The notes: generated by a model not told the origin, from the sequence alone. A DNA stretch of 13,675 nucleotides from an uncultured Lactobacillus sp. (GCA_910587695.1 CAJUNC010000029.1:1-13675), one strand, 5' to 3'; shown: positions 6,281-11,710, counted from the stretch's first letter. Numbers and translations are program-made.

Positions 6281-6973
6281 CTAACTCTTGTAGTTTCCTT
6301 TAACGTTGATTTTCTTTAGTGTTTCAGCGTCTAGCTTGATGCCGTTTGCTGGAACGTGATATAACTCTGAAAACTTTTCTGGCCCAAGCTGATGATAATT
6401 TTGATGATGTGTCCGACACAGTGGCAGCACTCTATGTTGTGTGTGATCCACCTTGTTACGATCAACACCCATCCCGATCGTATCTGTATGGTGTATGTCA
6501 GCTTGCAAACCACAAATTAGACACACTCTATGTCGGCAACATTGATAGATGAAGTACTGTTCATCTTTTGGCAGTAGCTCGTATCCTTTGGCAAACGGTA
6601 CATGCCACTCAAACATGAAATCTACTACCAATTCGATCAATACATTTGCATCTGTCACACTTGATCTTGTGTGATCTGCTAAGCTAATCTCTTTGCCTGT
6701 ATAAAACTGATACTGTAGATAGAACATGTCTTTCAAGAAATCTTGTGGTACAACAAAGTGGTCCACGATGTCATTCAACAGAGCGAAGAACAAGCGCCGT
6801 TGTTTCTTCCTGACACGTCTTGTATCTGCAAGTTCCCAATCAACATAGAACTGTTCTTTGCTACCTGCTACTGTCTCGATATGATCCAAGTTAGGCATGT
6901 GATCTAACTTGACCATCAACCATGCTCCGCCGTCATCTGCACGTTGCAGGATAGCTCGTGATCTTCGCTCCAT
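6281..6973 (-). CDS. Putative HNHc nuclease (phage replication-module HNH protein)
   Basis: The product is 230 residues with a C-terminal zinc-type HNH domain: CLIC at 151-154, IHHTDTIG at 160-167, then VLPLCRTHHQNYHQLG at 182-197, which supply paired Cys/His metal ligands and the candidate catalytic His. Residues 1-140 form a separate domain (MERRSRAILQRADDGGAWLM ... RRVRKKQRRLFFALLNDIVD) containing a basic helix. This two-part arrangement matches the 'putative HNHc nuclease' genes found beside replication genes in many Lactobacillus and Streptococcus phages. The ATG at 6973 has TAGGAG about nine bases upstream. It lies between the SSB-like gene and the initiator. Its substrate is unknown; because it is embedded in the replication block, a role in phage DNA processing seems more likely than homing, but this is inferred. 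Confidence 0.85.
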   Translation of the reverse strand: MERRSRAILQRADDGGAWLMVKLDHMPNLDHIETVAGSKEQFYVDWELADTRRVRKKQRRLFFALLNDIVDHFVVPQDFLKDMFYLQYQFYTGKEISLADHTRSSVTDANVLIELVVDFMFEWHVPFAKGYELLPKDEQYFIYQCCRHRVCLICGLQADIHHTDTIGMGVDRNKVDHTQHRVLPLCRTHHQNYHQLGPEKFSELYHVPANGIKLDAETLKKINVKGNYKS

Positions 6974-6991
6974 TGTTATCAGCTCCTAAGC

Positions 6992-7582
6992 TTAGAACGG
7001 TAAATTATCGTCTGAGATCACTTGTCCAGCTCCTGCAAATGGATCTGGTCCAAAGTTATCCGTTGTGTTAGCTGAAGCTTGATTATTAGCACCAAAACTT
7101 GAATTTGCTTGTTGATTAGTTGGAGCAAATACTCCATTAGGCTTGCTTCCCTCAGGGTCAAGAAGTTTACGACTTTTAACACGTAAATTGTAATATCCTT
7201 TTTGGCTTGGCGTATCAGACCAATCAACTGAAATATTTAGTTTGTTATATTTTCTGATGAGACCTTGCAACATAATCTGTAAAGTATCTACCTTAGATCC
7301 TTCTGGAAAACCTGCTGCAACTAACAATGTGTTAAATCGCTTTAATGATTGTTCTTCTTTTTCAGGTGTCTCATCATTCCAAGTCACATTGTCAAAATTG
7401 ATTTGTCCACCTGCATACTTTCCGTCAATGACCTCATAGTGGAGAACTAACATTTCATTACCAGTATTCTTAGAAGTAGTTAATTCTGAAGTTGGTAACA
7501 CTCTTACATTGTAAGTTCCTGCTTCTTCCACTCGACGACCAAACGTGTTTTTTTCGTCTACTGTCATACCTCTAAATGCCAT
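6992..7582 (-). CDS. DUF669 single-strand DNA-binding-like protein
   Basis: The product is 196 residues. Residues about 1-130 match the DUF669 pattern (MAFRGMTVDEKNTFGRRVEE, YNVRVLPTSELTTSKNTGNE, FNTLLVAAGFPEGSKVDTL). The last 50 residues are a flexible Asn/Gln/Ala-rich tail ending DDNLPF. An acidic tip ending in Pro-Phe is the hallmark of bacterial SSB proteins, where it docks replication and recombination partners; its presence here supports a single-strand-binding role. The ATG at 7582 is preceded by AAAGGAT. It directly follows the Sak4-like ATPase, and DUF669, Gp157 and Sak4-like genes commonly occur together as a phage recombination block. DNA binding itself is inferred from this context and the tail. 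Confidence 0.9.
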   Translation of the reverse strand: MAFRGMTVDEKNTFGRRVEEAGTYNVRVLPTSELTTSKNTGNEMLVLHYEVIDGKYAGGQINFDNVTWNDETPEKEEQSLKRFNTLLVAAGFPEGSKVDTLQIMLQGLIRKYNKLNISVDWSDTPSQKGYYNLRVKSRKLLDPEGSKPNGVFAPTNQQANSSFGANNQASANTTDNFGPDPFAGAGQVISDDNLPF

Positions 7583-7599
7583 AATTTATCTATCCTTTC

Positions 7600-8307
7600 T
7601 TAGCTAGCTTTTTTAGCTGTTCCTTTGTTTTTTTCTTGTTCTGTGATGTTTTCCTTTTGCTTCGGTTCGATAAGTTCATCTGCCTTGATTAGTTTACGGT
7701 CGTCAATACGGTTCTTAGCGTGATTTCCTTGCTCTGGATCAAGATCGATCCACCGTTTTCCGTCTTTGACATAAATTCTTCCAACTAAGTCAAACATTGA
7801 GGTAAAAGCGTTGAACGTTTTTAAGTTCATATCCGCTTCGTATCGACCTTTACCGTCGATTCCTCCATTGTCTTTATCGATCGCATGTGCTGTGGCATAG
7901 ACTGTTTTATTGCTTTGTCGTAACCTTGAACCAAGGTCACGAAACCATTTCTGCATTGCATTGTAATTTTGGCGATTATCTCTTGCTGCATTTTCAATGT
8001 TATCCAGCACATAATTTTGTAAGGCTGTTACATTGTCTAAGCAAATAACATCAAAATCAGGGTTCGCAATAGCTCTGTCGACCATCTTATCGACCAATGC
8101 TTGAACCATCGTTAGATCTTGTTGCTCTAGTACTAATAATGTCGTATCACCAGTGTCTTTGATTACGTCATACGACATATCAAAACTGAATAGAATTTTA
8201 TTGCCTTTGAACAATCTTATTAAGCTTGTCTTACCTGTTCCACCGTCGCCATAAATAAAATACATGTTATGGTGCTCTGGGAAATTTCCTGGCGTAAAAA
8301 ATTGCAT
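7600..8307 (-). CDS. Sak4-like RecA-fold ATPase (phage recombinase)
   Basis: The 235-residue product has Walker A GDGGTGKT at residues 20-27, Walker B DVICLD at about 86-91, a motif-III-like TVYATAHAID near 134-143, and a charged C-terminal tail (EQEKNKGTAKKAS). This is the AAA_24 / Sak4 type of single-domain RecA-like ATPase found beside DUF669 proteins in siphophages; the family promotes single-strand annealing with SSB help. The ATG at 8307 follows TAGGAGGTGATCAA, where the TAG is the stop of the upstream Gp157 gene. It should act on phage DNA in the cytoplasm together with the DUF669 protein. An alternative is a helicase-loader-like ATPase, but the order with DUF669 and Gp157 favours recombination. 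Confidence 0.88.
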   Translation of the reverse strand: MQFFTPGNFPEHHNMYFIYGDGGTGKTSLIRLFKGNKILFSFDMSYDVIKDTGDTTLLVLEQQDLTMVQALVDKMVDRAIANPDFDVICLDNVTALQNYVLDNIENAARDNRQNYNAMQKWFRDLGSRLRQSNKTVYATAHAIDKDNGGIDGKGRYEADMNLKTFNAFTSMFDLVGRIYVKDGKRWIDLDPEQGNHAKNRIDDRKLIKADELIEPKQKENITEQEKNKGTAKKAS

Positions 8308-8318
8308 TTGATCACCTC

Positions 8319-8798
8319 CTACTTGATCACTGTCCCACGATTATCTTTTAAGTGTGCCCCTTTAATGTCTTCACCGTTCATAAGTGCTCTGTACAACGCC
8401 ATAGAATCAGCTTTGACAACTGTTTCTGTTTTCTTGTACTCATCTGGTAGATCTTCCAATCGATCAACAATCACTGACTTCTTGTAATTTCTCGTCTTCA
8501 AAATGTGATTGCTTGTCTGTAATTCTTTGATACCAGCTTCGTCAAGCGCCGCTGTCATGTAATCTTTTAGGCTCTTTTGTTTGTTCTCAAGAACCTTCTT
8601 TGCTTCCTGCAACTCTTTGATCTTGTTCTTTAAGAAATCAGCTTGCATCTTGCTTTTCTCGATCAGATAAGCGATGTTATCCAACTTGATTTCTCGTGCA
8701 TCTGCGATTGCGTCTAATGTATCTTGTAGTGTTTTGGGATCTAATTCTGTCATTTCTTCTACTACTCGATATTGTTCGTTGATTTCAAATAGGTTCAT
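8319..8798 (-). CDS. Siphovirus Gp157 family protein
   Basis: The product is 159 residues, typical for Gp157. It opens MNLFEINEQYRVVEEMTE, has a long coiled-coil at about residues 35-85 (IAYLIEKSKMQADFLKNKIK, ELQEAKKVLENKQKSLKDYM), then the family's 'L.T.NH.LKTRNYKKSVIVD' strand block and the closing ALYRALMNGEDIKGAHLKDNRGTVIK. The ATG at 8798 has AGGAGG eight bases upstream; an out-of-frame ATG at 8802 overlaps the preceding stop. The Gp157 family was named from a Streptococcus thermophilus phage protein reported to give phage resistance. Its usual neighbours are Sak4-like ATPase and DUF669 protein genes, exactly as here. The molecular role is not established. Confidence 0.92.
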   Translation of the reverse strand: MNLFEINEQYRVVEEMTELDPKTLQDTLDAIADAREIKLDNIAYLIEKSKMQADFLKNKIKELQEAKKVLENKQKSLKDYMTAALDEAGIKELQTSNHILKTRNYKKSVIVDRLEDLPDEYKKTETVVKADSMALYRALMNGEDIKGAHLKDNRGTVIK

Positions 8799-8801
8799 TC
8801 A

Positions 8802-9110
8802 TTAGTCCTCCTTATCCCTAGAGTTGATCTCTGCGTATACAATGGACTTAATACATTCAAGATCATTTTTATGCATGTTTTCAAACAACTCATTAAGCAT
8901 TACAAACAAGCCAAGCGATGATGCTTTCACGTTAGTAGCTACGTAATCAGTATTTTCACTTGAAGCAAGCACTGCAAAGTCTAAGTCTGCTTTCTTCAAA
9001 ACTTCCCCTGCTTGTTTAACTGCTTCTTTTTTCTGCTCTTTATTAGTGTCTTCTTCTTTGACTCCTTGCTTTAAGATAGCCGCTAATAACATTTTTTCTA
9101 ATTCATTCAT
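8802..9110 (-). CDS. 102-residue helical phage protein, unknown
   Basis: The ATG at 9110 follows AAAGGAG eight bases upstream. The N-terminal half is a charged helix (KQGVKEEDTNKEQKKEAVKQ, AGEVLKKADL), and the C-terminal half has LGLFVMLNELFENMHKND, which looks like an amphipathic helix rather than a membrane span. It lies directly ahead of the Gp157 gene with four bases to spare and so is translated with it. I do not recognise the family. Early proteins of this size just before Gp157 are common in Lactobacillus phages, but no function follows from that. Confidence 0.65.
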   Translation of the reverse strand: MNELEKMLLAAILKQGVKEEDTNKEQKKEAVKQAGEVLKKADLDFAVLASSENTDYVATNVKASSLGLFVMLNELFENMHKNDLECIKSIVYAEINSRDKED

Positions 9111-9132
9111 TGTCGTATCTCCTTTGAATTCG

Positions 9133-9141
9133 TGTTATAAT
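9133..9141 (+). promoter_or_regulatory. Extended -10 promoter, plus strand, inside minus-strand operon
   Basis: TGTTATAAT (TG-N-TATAAT) is a perfect extended -10 element on the plus strand. No good -35 lies at the usual distance, which extended -10 promoters do not strictly need. It points away from the early operon and leads straight into a plus-strand hairpin with a T-run at 9165-9192, with no plus-strand gene between. Transcription would begin near 9148. Confidence 0.4.
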
Positions 9142-9147
9142 TTAATC

Positions 9148-9192
9148 GAAAATATTTTTAGTTTGGATCGCACTGCCATGCGATCCTTTTTT
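9148..9192 (+). ncRNA. Candidate short plus-strand RNA (about 45 nt)
   Basis: An extended -10 promoter at 9133-9141 and an intrinsic terminator ending near 9192 define a transcript of about 45 nt with no open frame. Its end overlaps by two bases the 3' end of the small membrane protein gene at 9191-9370 and is otherwise antisense to the leader of the gene starting at 9110. It could act as an antisense RNA or could simply stop plus-strand read-through. No expression evidence is available from sequence alone. Confidence 0.3.
9165..9192 (+). terminator. Intrinsic terminator, plus orientation
   Basis: A perfect 7-bp stem GGATCGC / GCGATCC encloses an 8-base loop (9172-9179) and is followed at once by six T residues (9187-9192) on the plus strand. 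On the minus strand the hairpin is followed by AAACTAAAAA rather than a U-run, so it should not stop the early operon efficiently. Confidence 0.65.
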
Positions 9193-9370
9193 ATGGTTTG
9201 AACAACCAGTCCAAGCCTTTCGTCCATTTGGCATCCCGAGCGCTAGCAATCGCCAACACGATCAGCGCTAGTAGACCAGCCCAGCCAGTGATCCACTCTT
9301 CATGTGGTAAGAAACCCGCTAGCATGATGCCTGCTAATACTGCTAAGATGTAGCTACTGTTGATTTTCAT
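9191..9370 (-). CDS. 59-residue two-span membrane protein
   Basis: The frame encodes MKINSSYILAVLAGIMLAGF, a short acidic turn LPHEEW, a second hydrophobic span (ITGWAGLLALIVLAIAS), and a positively charged amphipathic end (ARDAKWTKGLDWLFKP). The two membrane helices lie at about residues 7-21 and 26-43, and the basic tail predicts a cytoplasmic C-terminus. The ATG at 9370 lies 17 bases inside the preceding gene with AAGGA about 11 bases ahead. It is easily missed because of its length but fills an otherwise empty gap. The function is unknown: it could be a superinfection-exclusion or host-membrane protein, and it is too far from lysis genes to call a holin. Confidence 0.65.
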   Translation of the reverse strand: MKINSSYILAVLAGIMLAGFLPHEEWITGWAGLLALIVLAIASARDAKWTKGLDWLFKP

Positions 9371-9545
9371 GTTCGTTCACTTCCTTTTCGTCAATTACCC
9401 CACATTCGTACAACGATAATACAAGGCAGTCTTTACAACAAAATGCGCCATGATCAAACTCAATCATATATTCATCAAAAAATTCACAATTGATTTGCAA
9501 GTAACCCCCTTTGATTTCTTCACCACAATGTTCACAATGTTTCAT
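9354..9545 (-). CDS. Small zinc-ribbon-like protein
   Basis: The product is 63 residues: MKHCEHCGEEIKGGYLQINC at the start and GAFCCKDCLVLSLYECG in the middle, giving the pairs C4/C7 and C37/C40 of a zinc-ribbon (C36 adjacent). An ATG at 9560 would add five residues, but GGAGG lies eight bases ahead of the ATG at 9545, so 9545 is chosen. The tail is acidic (DEKEVNEHENQQ). Small double-CxxC proteins are frequent in phage early regions and may bind nucleic acid or a host protein. I cannot name a family. It is coupled to the membrane protein gene that follows (17-base overlap). Confidence 0.7.
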   Translation of the reverse strand: MKHCEHCGEEIKGGYLQINCEFFDEYMIEFDHGAFCCKDCLVLSLYECGVIDEKEVNEHENQQ

Positions 9546-9547
9546 TC

Positions 9548-9634
9548 CTATGACCTCCATTTCGTTTTCAACAATTCGCAGCCTCCATCAACCACGATTA
9601 GCACTGCGATCAACACTACTATTCCGATCTGCAT
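9548..9634 (-). CDS. 28-residue single-span membrane peptide
   Basis: The frame reads MQIGIVVLIAVLIVVDGGCE then LLKTKWRS: one hydrophobic helix (residues 3-15), a small turn, and a basic C-terminus, the general shape of short type I toxin or holin-like peptides. AAGGAGGTG sits only two bases before the ATG at 9634, which is closer than ideal. The stop overlaps the ribosome-site region of the zinc-ribbon gene. Its mRNA leader carries a sequence (9658-9675) perfectly complementary to a plus-strand transcript from the right end of the window. The function is unknown; start and reality are less certain than for its neighbours. Confidence 0.45.
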   Translation of the reverse strand: MQIGIVVLIAVLIVVDGGCELLKTKWRS

Positions 9635-9657
9635 CACCTCCTTAAATTTATTTTCTC

Positions 9658-9675
9658 GACAATTACCGGCAAGCA
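9658..9675. repeat. 18-bp perfect repeat, copy 1
   Basis: GACAATTACCGGCAAGCA is identical to 13592-13609 in the same orientation. Copy 1 lies just after the stop of the HTH gene and 15 bases upstream of the SD of the 28-residue membrane peptide (minus-strand mRNA). An exact 18-mer shared by two places in 13.7 kb is very unlikely by chance. Confidence 0.85.
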
Positions 9676-9676
9676 A

Positions 9677-9955
9677 TTATTGATTTAGATATTCGTCTAA
9701 TTCATTAGTTAGAAAATACGTTGATGTTCCGTCAATGTGTTCTAGCACTTTGAACTCTGGCTTGGACTTTCTCCACCGATCAATAGTGCTTCTGCTTCTG
9801 TTCATATACTCTGCAGCCTGTCCGATATCCAGACGTCTGCTTCTTTTTTCTTTCATTGTCATCATTGGCTGTTGTACGATCTGATTTGCTCTTAATTCTT
9901 CTGCAACGTATCTCGCCAATGTACGCATATCATTGTCTGAAAATGTCACCTCCAT
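9677..9955 (-). CDS. HTH DNA-binding protein (excisionase/DUF771-like)
   Basis: The product is 92 residues. The C-terminal half has a MerR/excisionase-type helix-turn-helix: RRLDIGQAAEYMNRSRSTID then RWRKSKPEFKVLEHIDGTST, with YFLTNELDEYLN closing the wing. The N-terminal part (EVTFSDNDMRTLARYVAEEL) is a charged helix like that of phage DUF771 proteins. The ATG at 9955 has AAGGGGGAT about eight bases upstream; an in-frame start at 10000 would overlap the previous gene and lacks a site. In the early operon this could be an excisionase-type accessory factor for prophage release or an early transcription regulator. The HTH is visible; the precise role is not. Confidence 0.75.
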   Translation of the reverse strand: MEVTFSDNDMRTLARYVAEELRANQIVQQPMMTMKEKRSRRLDIGQAAEYMNRSRSTIDRWRKSKPEFKVLEHIDGTSTYFLTNELDEYLNQ

Positions 9956-9959
9956 TGCC

Positions 9960-10190
9960 TTATCCCCCTTCCACTCTGTAACAGTAACTACAATCATCAA
10001 TAGTCACTGTCGCTTGATCTAAACCTAGTCGTAAGCTGTATCGCTTGCATAAGATCTTAGCTATGTTCACATGCTTCTGTGCAAATTCCGAAACAGCTCT
10101 GTGTGCTTCAGCTTCGCTCGGGTATGATCCAAGGTGAATTACCTTGGTATCATCTGAAGTCGTCTCGATTACTTTGTACATCATCATCAT
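9960..10190 (-). CDS. Small phage protein with remodelled start, paralogue of 11428-11679
   Basis: The product is about 76 residues with four consecutive Met codons (10190, 10187, 10184, 10181) before YKVIETTSDDTKVIHLGSYP. The ribosome site is weak (AGCGAG), and an in-frame GTG at 10211 has none, so the true start among the Mets is unsettled. LGSYPSEAEAHRAVSEFAQK resembles LGCFETLEEAQEAVAKFTEK in the gene at 11428-11679, so the two are probably distant paralogues of one small-protein family. Sequence just upstream repeats the start of a six-codon frame at 10741-10761 (MTESEM), which suggests that this gene originally began MTESEMMMMYKV directly after the gene at 10758-11414 and lost its start when a 556-bp cassette was inserted. 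The function is unknown. Confidence 0.65.
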   Translation of the reverse strand: MMMMYKVIETTSDDTKVIHLGSYPSEAEAHRAVSEFAQKHVNIAKILCKRYSLRLGLDQATVTIDDCSYCYRVEGG

Positions 10191-10202
10191 CTCGCTTTCT
10201 GT
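10188..10202. repeat. 15-bp direct repeat, left copy, bounding a cassette
   Basis: CATCTCGCTTTCTGT is identical to 10744-10758, 556 bases away. On the minus strand it reads ACAGAAAGCGAGATG and in both copies encodes T-E-S-E-M in the same relation to an upstream AT[A/G]. It ends exactly where the TATAAT of the plus-strand promoter begins. Confidence 0.8.
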
Positions 10203-10208
10203 TATAAT
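10200..10208 (+). promoter_or_regulatory. Extended -10 promoter for the plus-strand cassette gene
   Basis: TGTTATAAT lies at the cassette junction: TG and the next T belong to the 15-bp repeat, and TATAAT follows at once. The -35 is poor. Transcription would start near 10215, leaving a very short leader with the SD AGGGGG (10216-10221) ahead of the ATG at 10230. The same nonamer occurs at 9133-9141. Confidence 0.5.
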
Positions 10209-10229
10209 CACCTCTAGGGGGTGTTAATT

Positions 10230-10457
10230 ATGTCTTATCAAAGTGAACAATATCTTGAGTGGCTTAAACAAGGTGATTTCTTCTTGCTCAAAAATTCATA
10301 TGAAAAAGCCCTTAAACATGGTTCAAAAGATTTTAAGATCCACCGCTCTGGTTTTGAGGAAAGCCCAAACTTCAGAGCCCATATTTCTCAGTTTGCTTTG
10401 GAGAATGGATTATCCTTTGTTGAAAAATCTGATTTCTTTATATTCCATATTCCATGA
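10230..10457 (+). CDS. Plus-strand cassette protein, candidate lysogenic-conversion gene
   Basis: The product is 75 residues: MSYQSEQYLEWLKQGDFFLL, a central basic part (KALKHGSKDFKIHRSGFEES) and FVEKSDFFIFHIP at the end. AGGGGG is eight bases ahead of the ATG at 10230; an upstream GTG at 10221 overlaps that site and is rejected. It runs against the surrounding early operon, has its own extended -10 promoter, and lies within a segment bounded by 15-bp repeats. These features suggest expression in the lysogen, as for moron genes. No known domain is recognised. Its 3' end overlaps that of the opposing gene (10438-10737) by 20 bases, so the two transcripts would be antisense to each other there. 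Immunity, exclusion or defence roles are possible but not shown. Confidence 0.6.
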   Translation: MSYQSEQYLEWLKQGDFFLLKNSYEKALKHGSKDFKIHRSGFEESPNFRAHISQFALENGLSFVEKSDFFIFHIP

Positions 10458-10737
10458 GCAATGCATAAGCCCTACTTGATGATAGTAAGAACTCCATTTT
10501 GTCTACGATCAACCCTAGCTTTAAAGCTCGATGATCTTGTGGAAACATTTTGTCTTGAACAATCATTTGATAAACAATACCGTTATAATTGTGACTATCA
10601 ATAGTTGTTGTTCCTAGTGAATTTCTTAACGTAGTAGTAATGTTTAAACTATCATCTGTTATCAAGAGTGCTCTGAATTCTCTGTCAGGGTACTTTTTTT
10701 TAAGTTTTTCAAGCTTTGCTAATAAATCATTCTTCAA
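10438..10737 (-). CDS. Cassette protein on the operon strand, unknown
   Basis: The product is 99 residues starting with a basic helix (MKNDLLAKLEKLKKKYPDRE), then a strand-rich part (FRALLITDDSLNITTTLRNS, YNGIVYQMIVQDKMF) and a C-terminal helix (MEFLLSSSRAYALLMEYGI). The start is a TTG at 10737, only three bases after the stop of the six-codon frame MTESEM, so it may be reached by re-initiation; the only SD-like sequence is AGCGAG. It lies within the repeat-bounded cassette and overlaps the opposing gene at its 3' end. I do not recognise it. A two-gene accessory unit with the plus-strand gene is possible, but convergent genes from separate promoters are not a typical toxin-antitoxin order. 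Confidence 0.6.
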   Translation of the reverse strand: MKNDLLAKLEKLKKKYPDREFRALLITDDSLNITTTLRNSLGTTTIDSHNYNGIVYQMIVQDKMFPQDHRALKLGLIVDKMEFLLSSSRAYALLMEYGI

Positions 10738-10740
10738 TAT

Positions 10741-10761
10741 TCACATCTCGCTTTCTGTCAT
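10741..10761 (-). pseudogene. Six-codon frame MTESEM: stranded start of the gene at 9960
   Basis: ATG at 10761 overlaps the stop of the upstream gene as ATGA and has CAGGAAG about nine bases ahead, a normal coupled start. It reads M-T-E-S-E-M then TGA. The same codons (except ATA for ATG) precede the gene at 9960-10190. I read this as the original 5' end of that gene, separated from its body by the cassette. Confidence 0.5.
10744..10758. repeat. 15-bp direct repeat, right copy, bounding a cassette
   Basis: The copy is identical to 10188-10202. Together they delimit a 556-bp unit containing two small genes of opposite direction. Confidence 0.8.
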
Positions 10762-11414
10762 TTTGATTCTTCCTGTATTTCCAGAAGATCTCTGATATAT
10801 TTTTCAGCGTCTTCTGTCTTTGCTCTGTACTTATATACGGAGCATTCTTCAAACTTACCATCACTATTTAGCTCTAAAGCCAGCTTTCTAAAATGATGAT
10901 CAGTCACAAAATAAATCGTCGGTTTCTTCTTCCATTGTCTAAGCAAGCCATCATCTACAAGCTTCTGAGCACCCGCTGTAAGCTTTGTATCCGAGGTCTC
11001 TTTCATCTGCTCCAGCTCTATTACTTTCTTCTTCCAACGTCTTACAGTAGCCTTGGTAACAAATAATTCGCCTTGTTCAGCTCTCTTGATATGCTCCTTG
11101 ATCCTTGGAAGATTAGGAACGCTCATTTCTAAGCCACTACCATTTCTAGCTAAACCATTTGCCTTGTTATAAGCCTGCTCTTCTAACTTTTCCACCCTTT
11201 CTCTTTGTTCTTCGATTTCTTGGCGTTTATCACGTATCTTATCCAAGAACCAGTTTTCTTTTTTGAACCAGCTAGCACCGTTACGCTTATCATTCATTGG
11301 TTGTCCGTTTGTGATACGATAATGATTTTCCAACCTTTCATCTAACTCTGCATACTCTCGTTCTAAACGCTCAAGCTTTCCTTTTGATTGCCTTAATCTG
11401 TAACTTTCTTCCAT
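10758..11414 (-). CDS. Coiled-coil phage early protein, unknown
   Basis: The product is 218 residues. Residues 1-75 are a long charged coiled-coil (KLERLEREYAELDERLENHY, DKIRDKRQEIEEQRERVEKL), followed by an Asn/Gly-rich turn (YNKANGLARNGSGLEMS), a second helical region (IKEHIKRAEQGELFVTKATV, RRWKKKVIELEQMKE) and a C-terminal strand region (PTIYFVTDHHFRKLALEL) ending in an acidic helix. AAGGAGGACAAC precedes the ATG at 11414. The 'hGLxRxG' break between two coiled-coils recalls proteins of plasmid and phage early regions, but I cannot place it in a family. It is the third gene after cro, so it is among the earliest expressed. Confidence 0.7.
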   Translation of the reverse strand: MEESYRLRQSKGKLERLEREYAELDERLENHYRITNGQPMNDKRNGASWFKKENWFLDKIRDKRQEIEEQRERVEKLEEQAYNKANGLARNGSGLEMSVPNLPRIKEHIKRAEQGELFVTKATVRRWKKKVIELEQMKETSDTKLTAGAQKLVDDGLLRQWKKKPTIYFVTDHHFRKLALELNSDGKFEECSVYKYRAKTEDAEKYIRDLLEIQEESK

Positions 11415-11427
11415 GTTGTCCTCCTTG

Positions 11428-11679
11428 TTAATTTATGACGTGGATCTGTAAATTGTTCACGTGCTCTGAGCATTGTCTGATTTCTGTTACATAGAATTCA
11501 CATTCTCCAGAACTGCATAATCGCACATCTTTGACTTTTCCCTTGATCTTTTCCGTAAACTTAGCAACTGCTTCTTGTGCTTCTTCAAGTGTTTCAAAGC
11601 AACCAAGAAAATCTGTTTTGAGATACAAGTTGTATTGCATATTCTCGATTTTTACTCTTGTGTTTGTTACTGCGTACAT
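11428..11679 (-). CDS. Small phage early protein, paralogue of 9960-10190
   Basis: The product is 83 residues (MYAVTNTRVKIENMQYNLYL ... HVNNLQIHVIN). GAGGTAAAAA sits in front of the ATG at 11679. The strand-helix unit YLKTDFLGCFETLEEAQEAV then AKFTEK, with paired Cys later (LCSSGEC), resembles the gene at 9960-10190, which also has 'LG-x4-5-EA-x2-AV-x2-F'. No known domain is recognised. As the first gene after cro, its leader contains the fourth operator-like palindrome (11711-11727), so its expression may be touched separately by CI or Cro. Confidence 0.65.
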   Translation of the reverse strand: MYAVTNTRVKIENMQYNLYLKTDFLGCFETLEEAQEAVAKFTEKIKGKVKDVRLCSSGECEFYVTEIRQCSEHVNNLQIHVIN

Positions 11680-11710
11680 TTTTTACCTCACTTTACTAAA
11701 TTCTTTTTAA

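Noticed and set aside
6331..6552. Open frames on both strands within the HNH gene
   Set aside because: The HNH frame explains the sequence with conserved Cys/His motifs; the others lack ribosome sites.
7018..7227. Minus-strand frame inside the DUF669 gene
   Set aside because: It is an out-of-phase shadow of the SSB-like gene, with no ribosome site.
9165..9192. Reading the 9165-9186 hairpin as a terminator of the minus-strand early operon
   Set aside because: On the minus strand the hairpin is followed by A-rich sequence without a U-run; the T-run is only on the plus strand.
9191..9370. Calling the two-span membrane protein a holin
   Set aside because: No endolysin or late gene is nearby and it lies in the early operon; membrane spans alone are not enough.
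10243..10479. Second plus-strand frame overlapping the cassette gene in another phase
   Set aside because: It has no ribosome site, while the frame from 10230 has AGGGGG eight bases ahead.
10230..10737. Calling the two cassette genes a toxin-antitoxin pair
   Set aside because: They are convergent with separate signals and neither has a recognised toxin or antitoxin motif.
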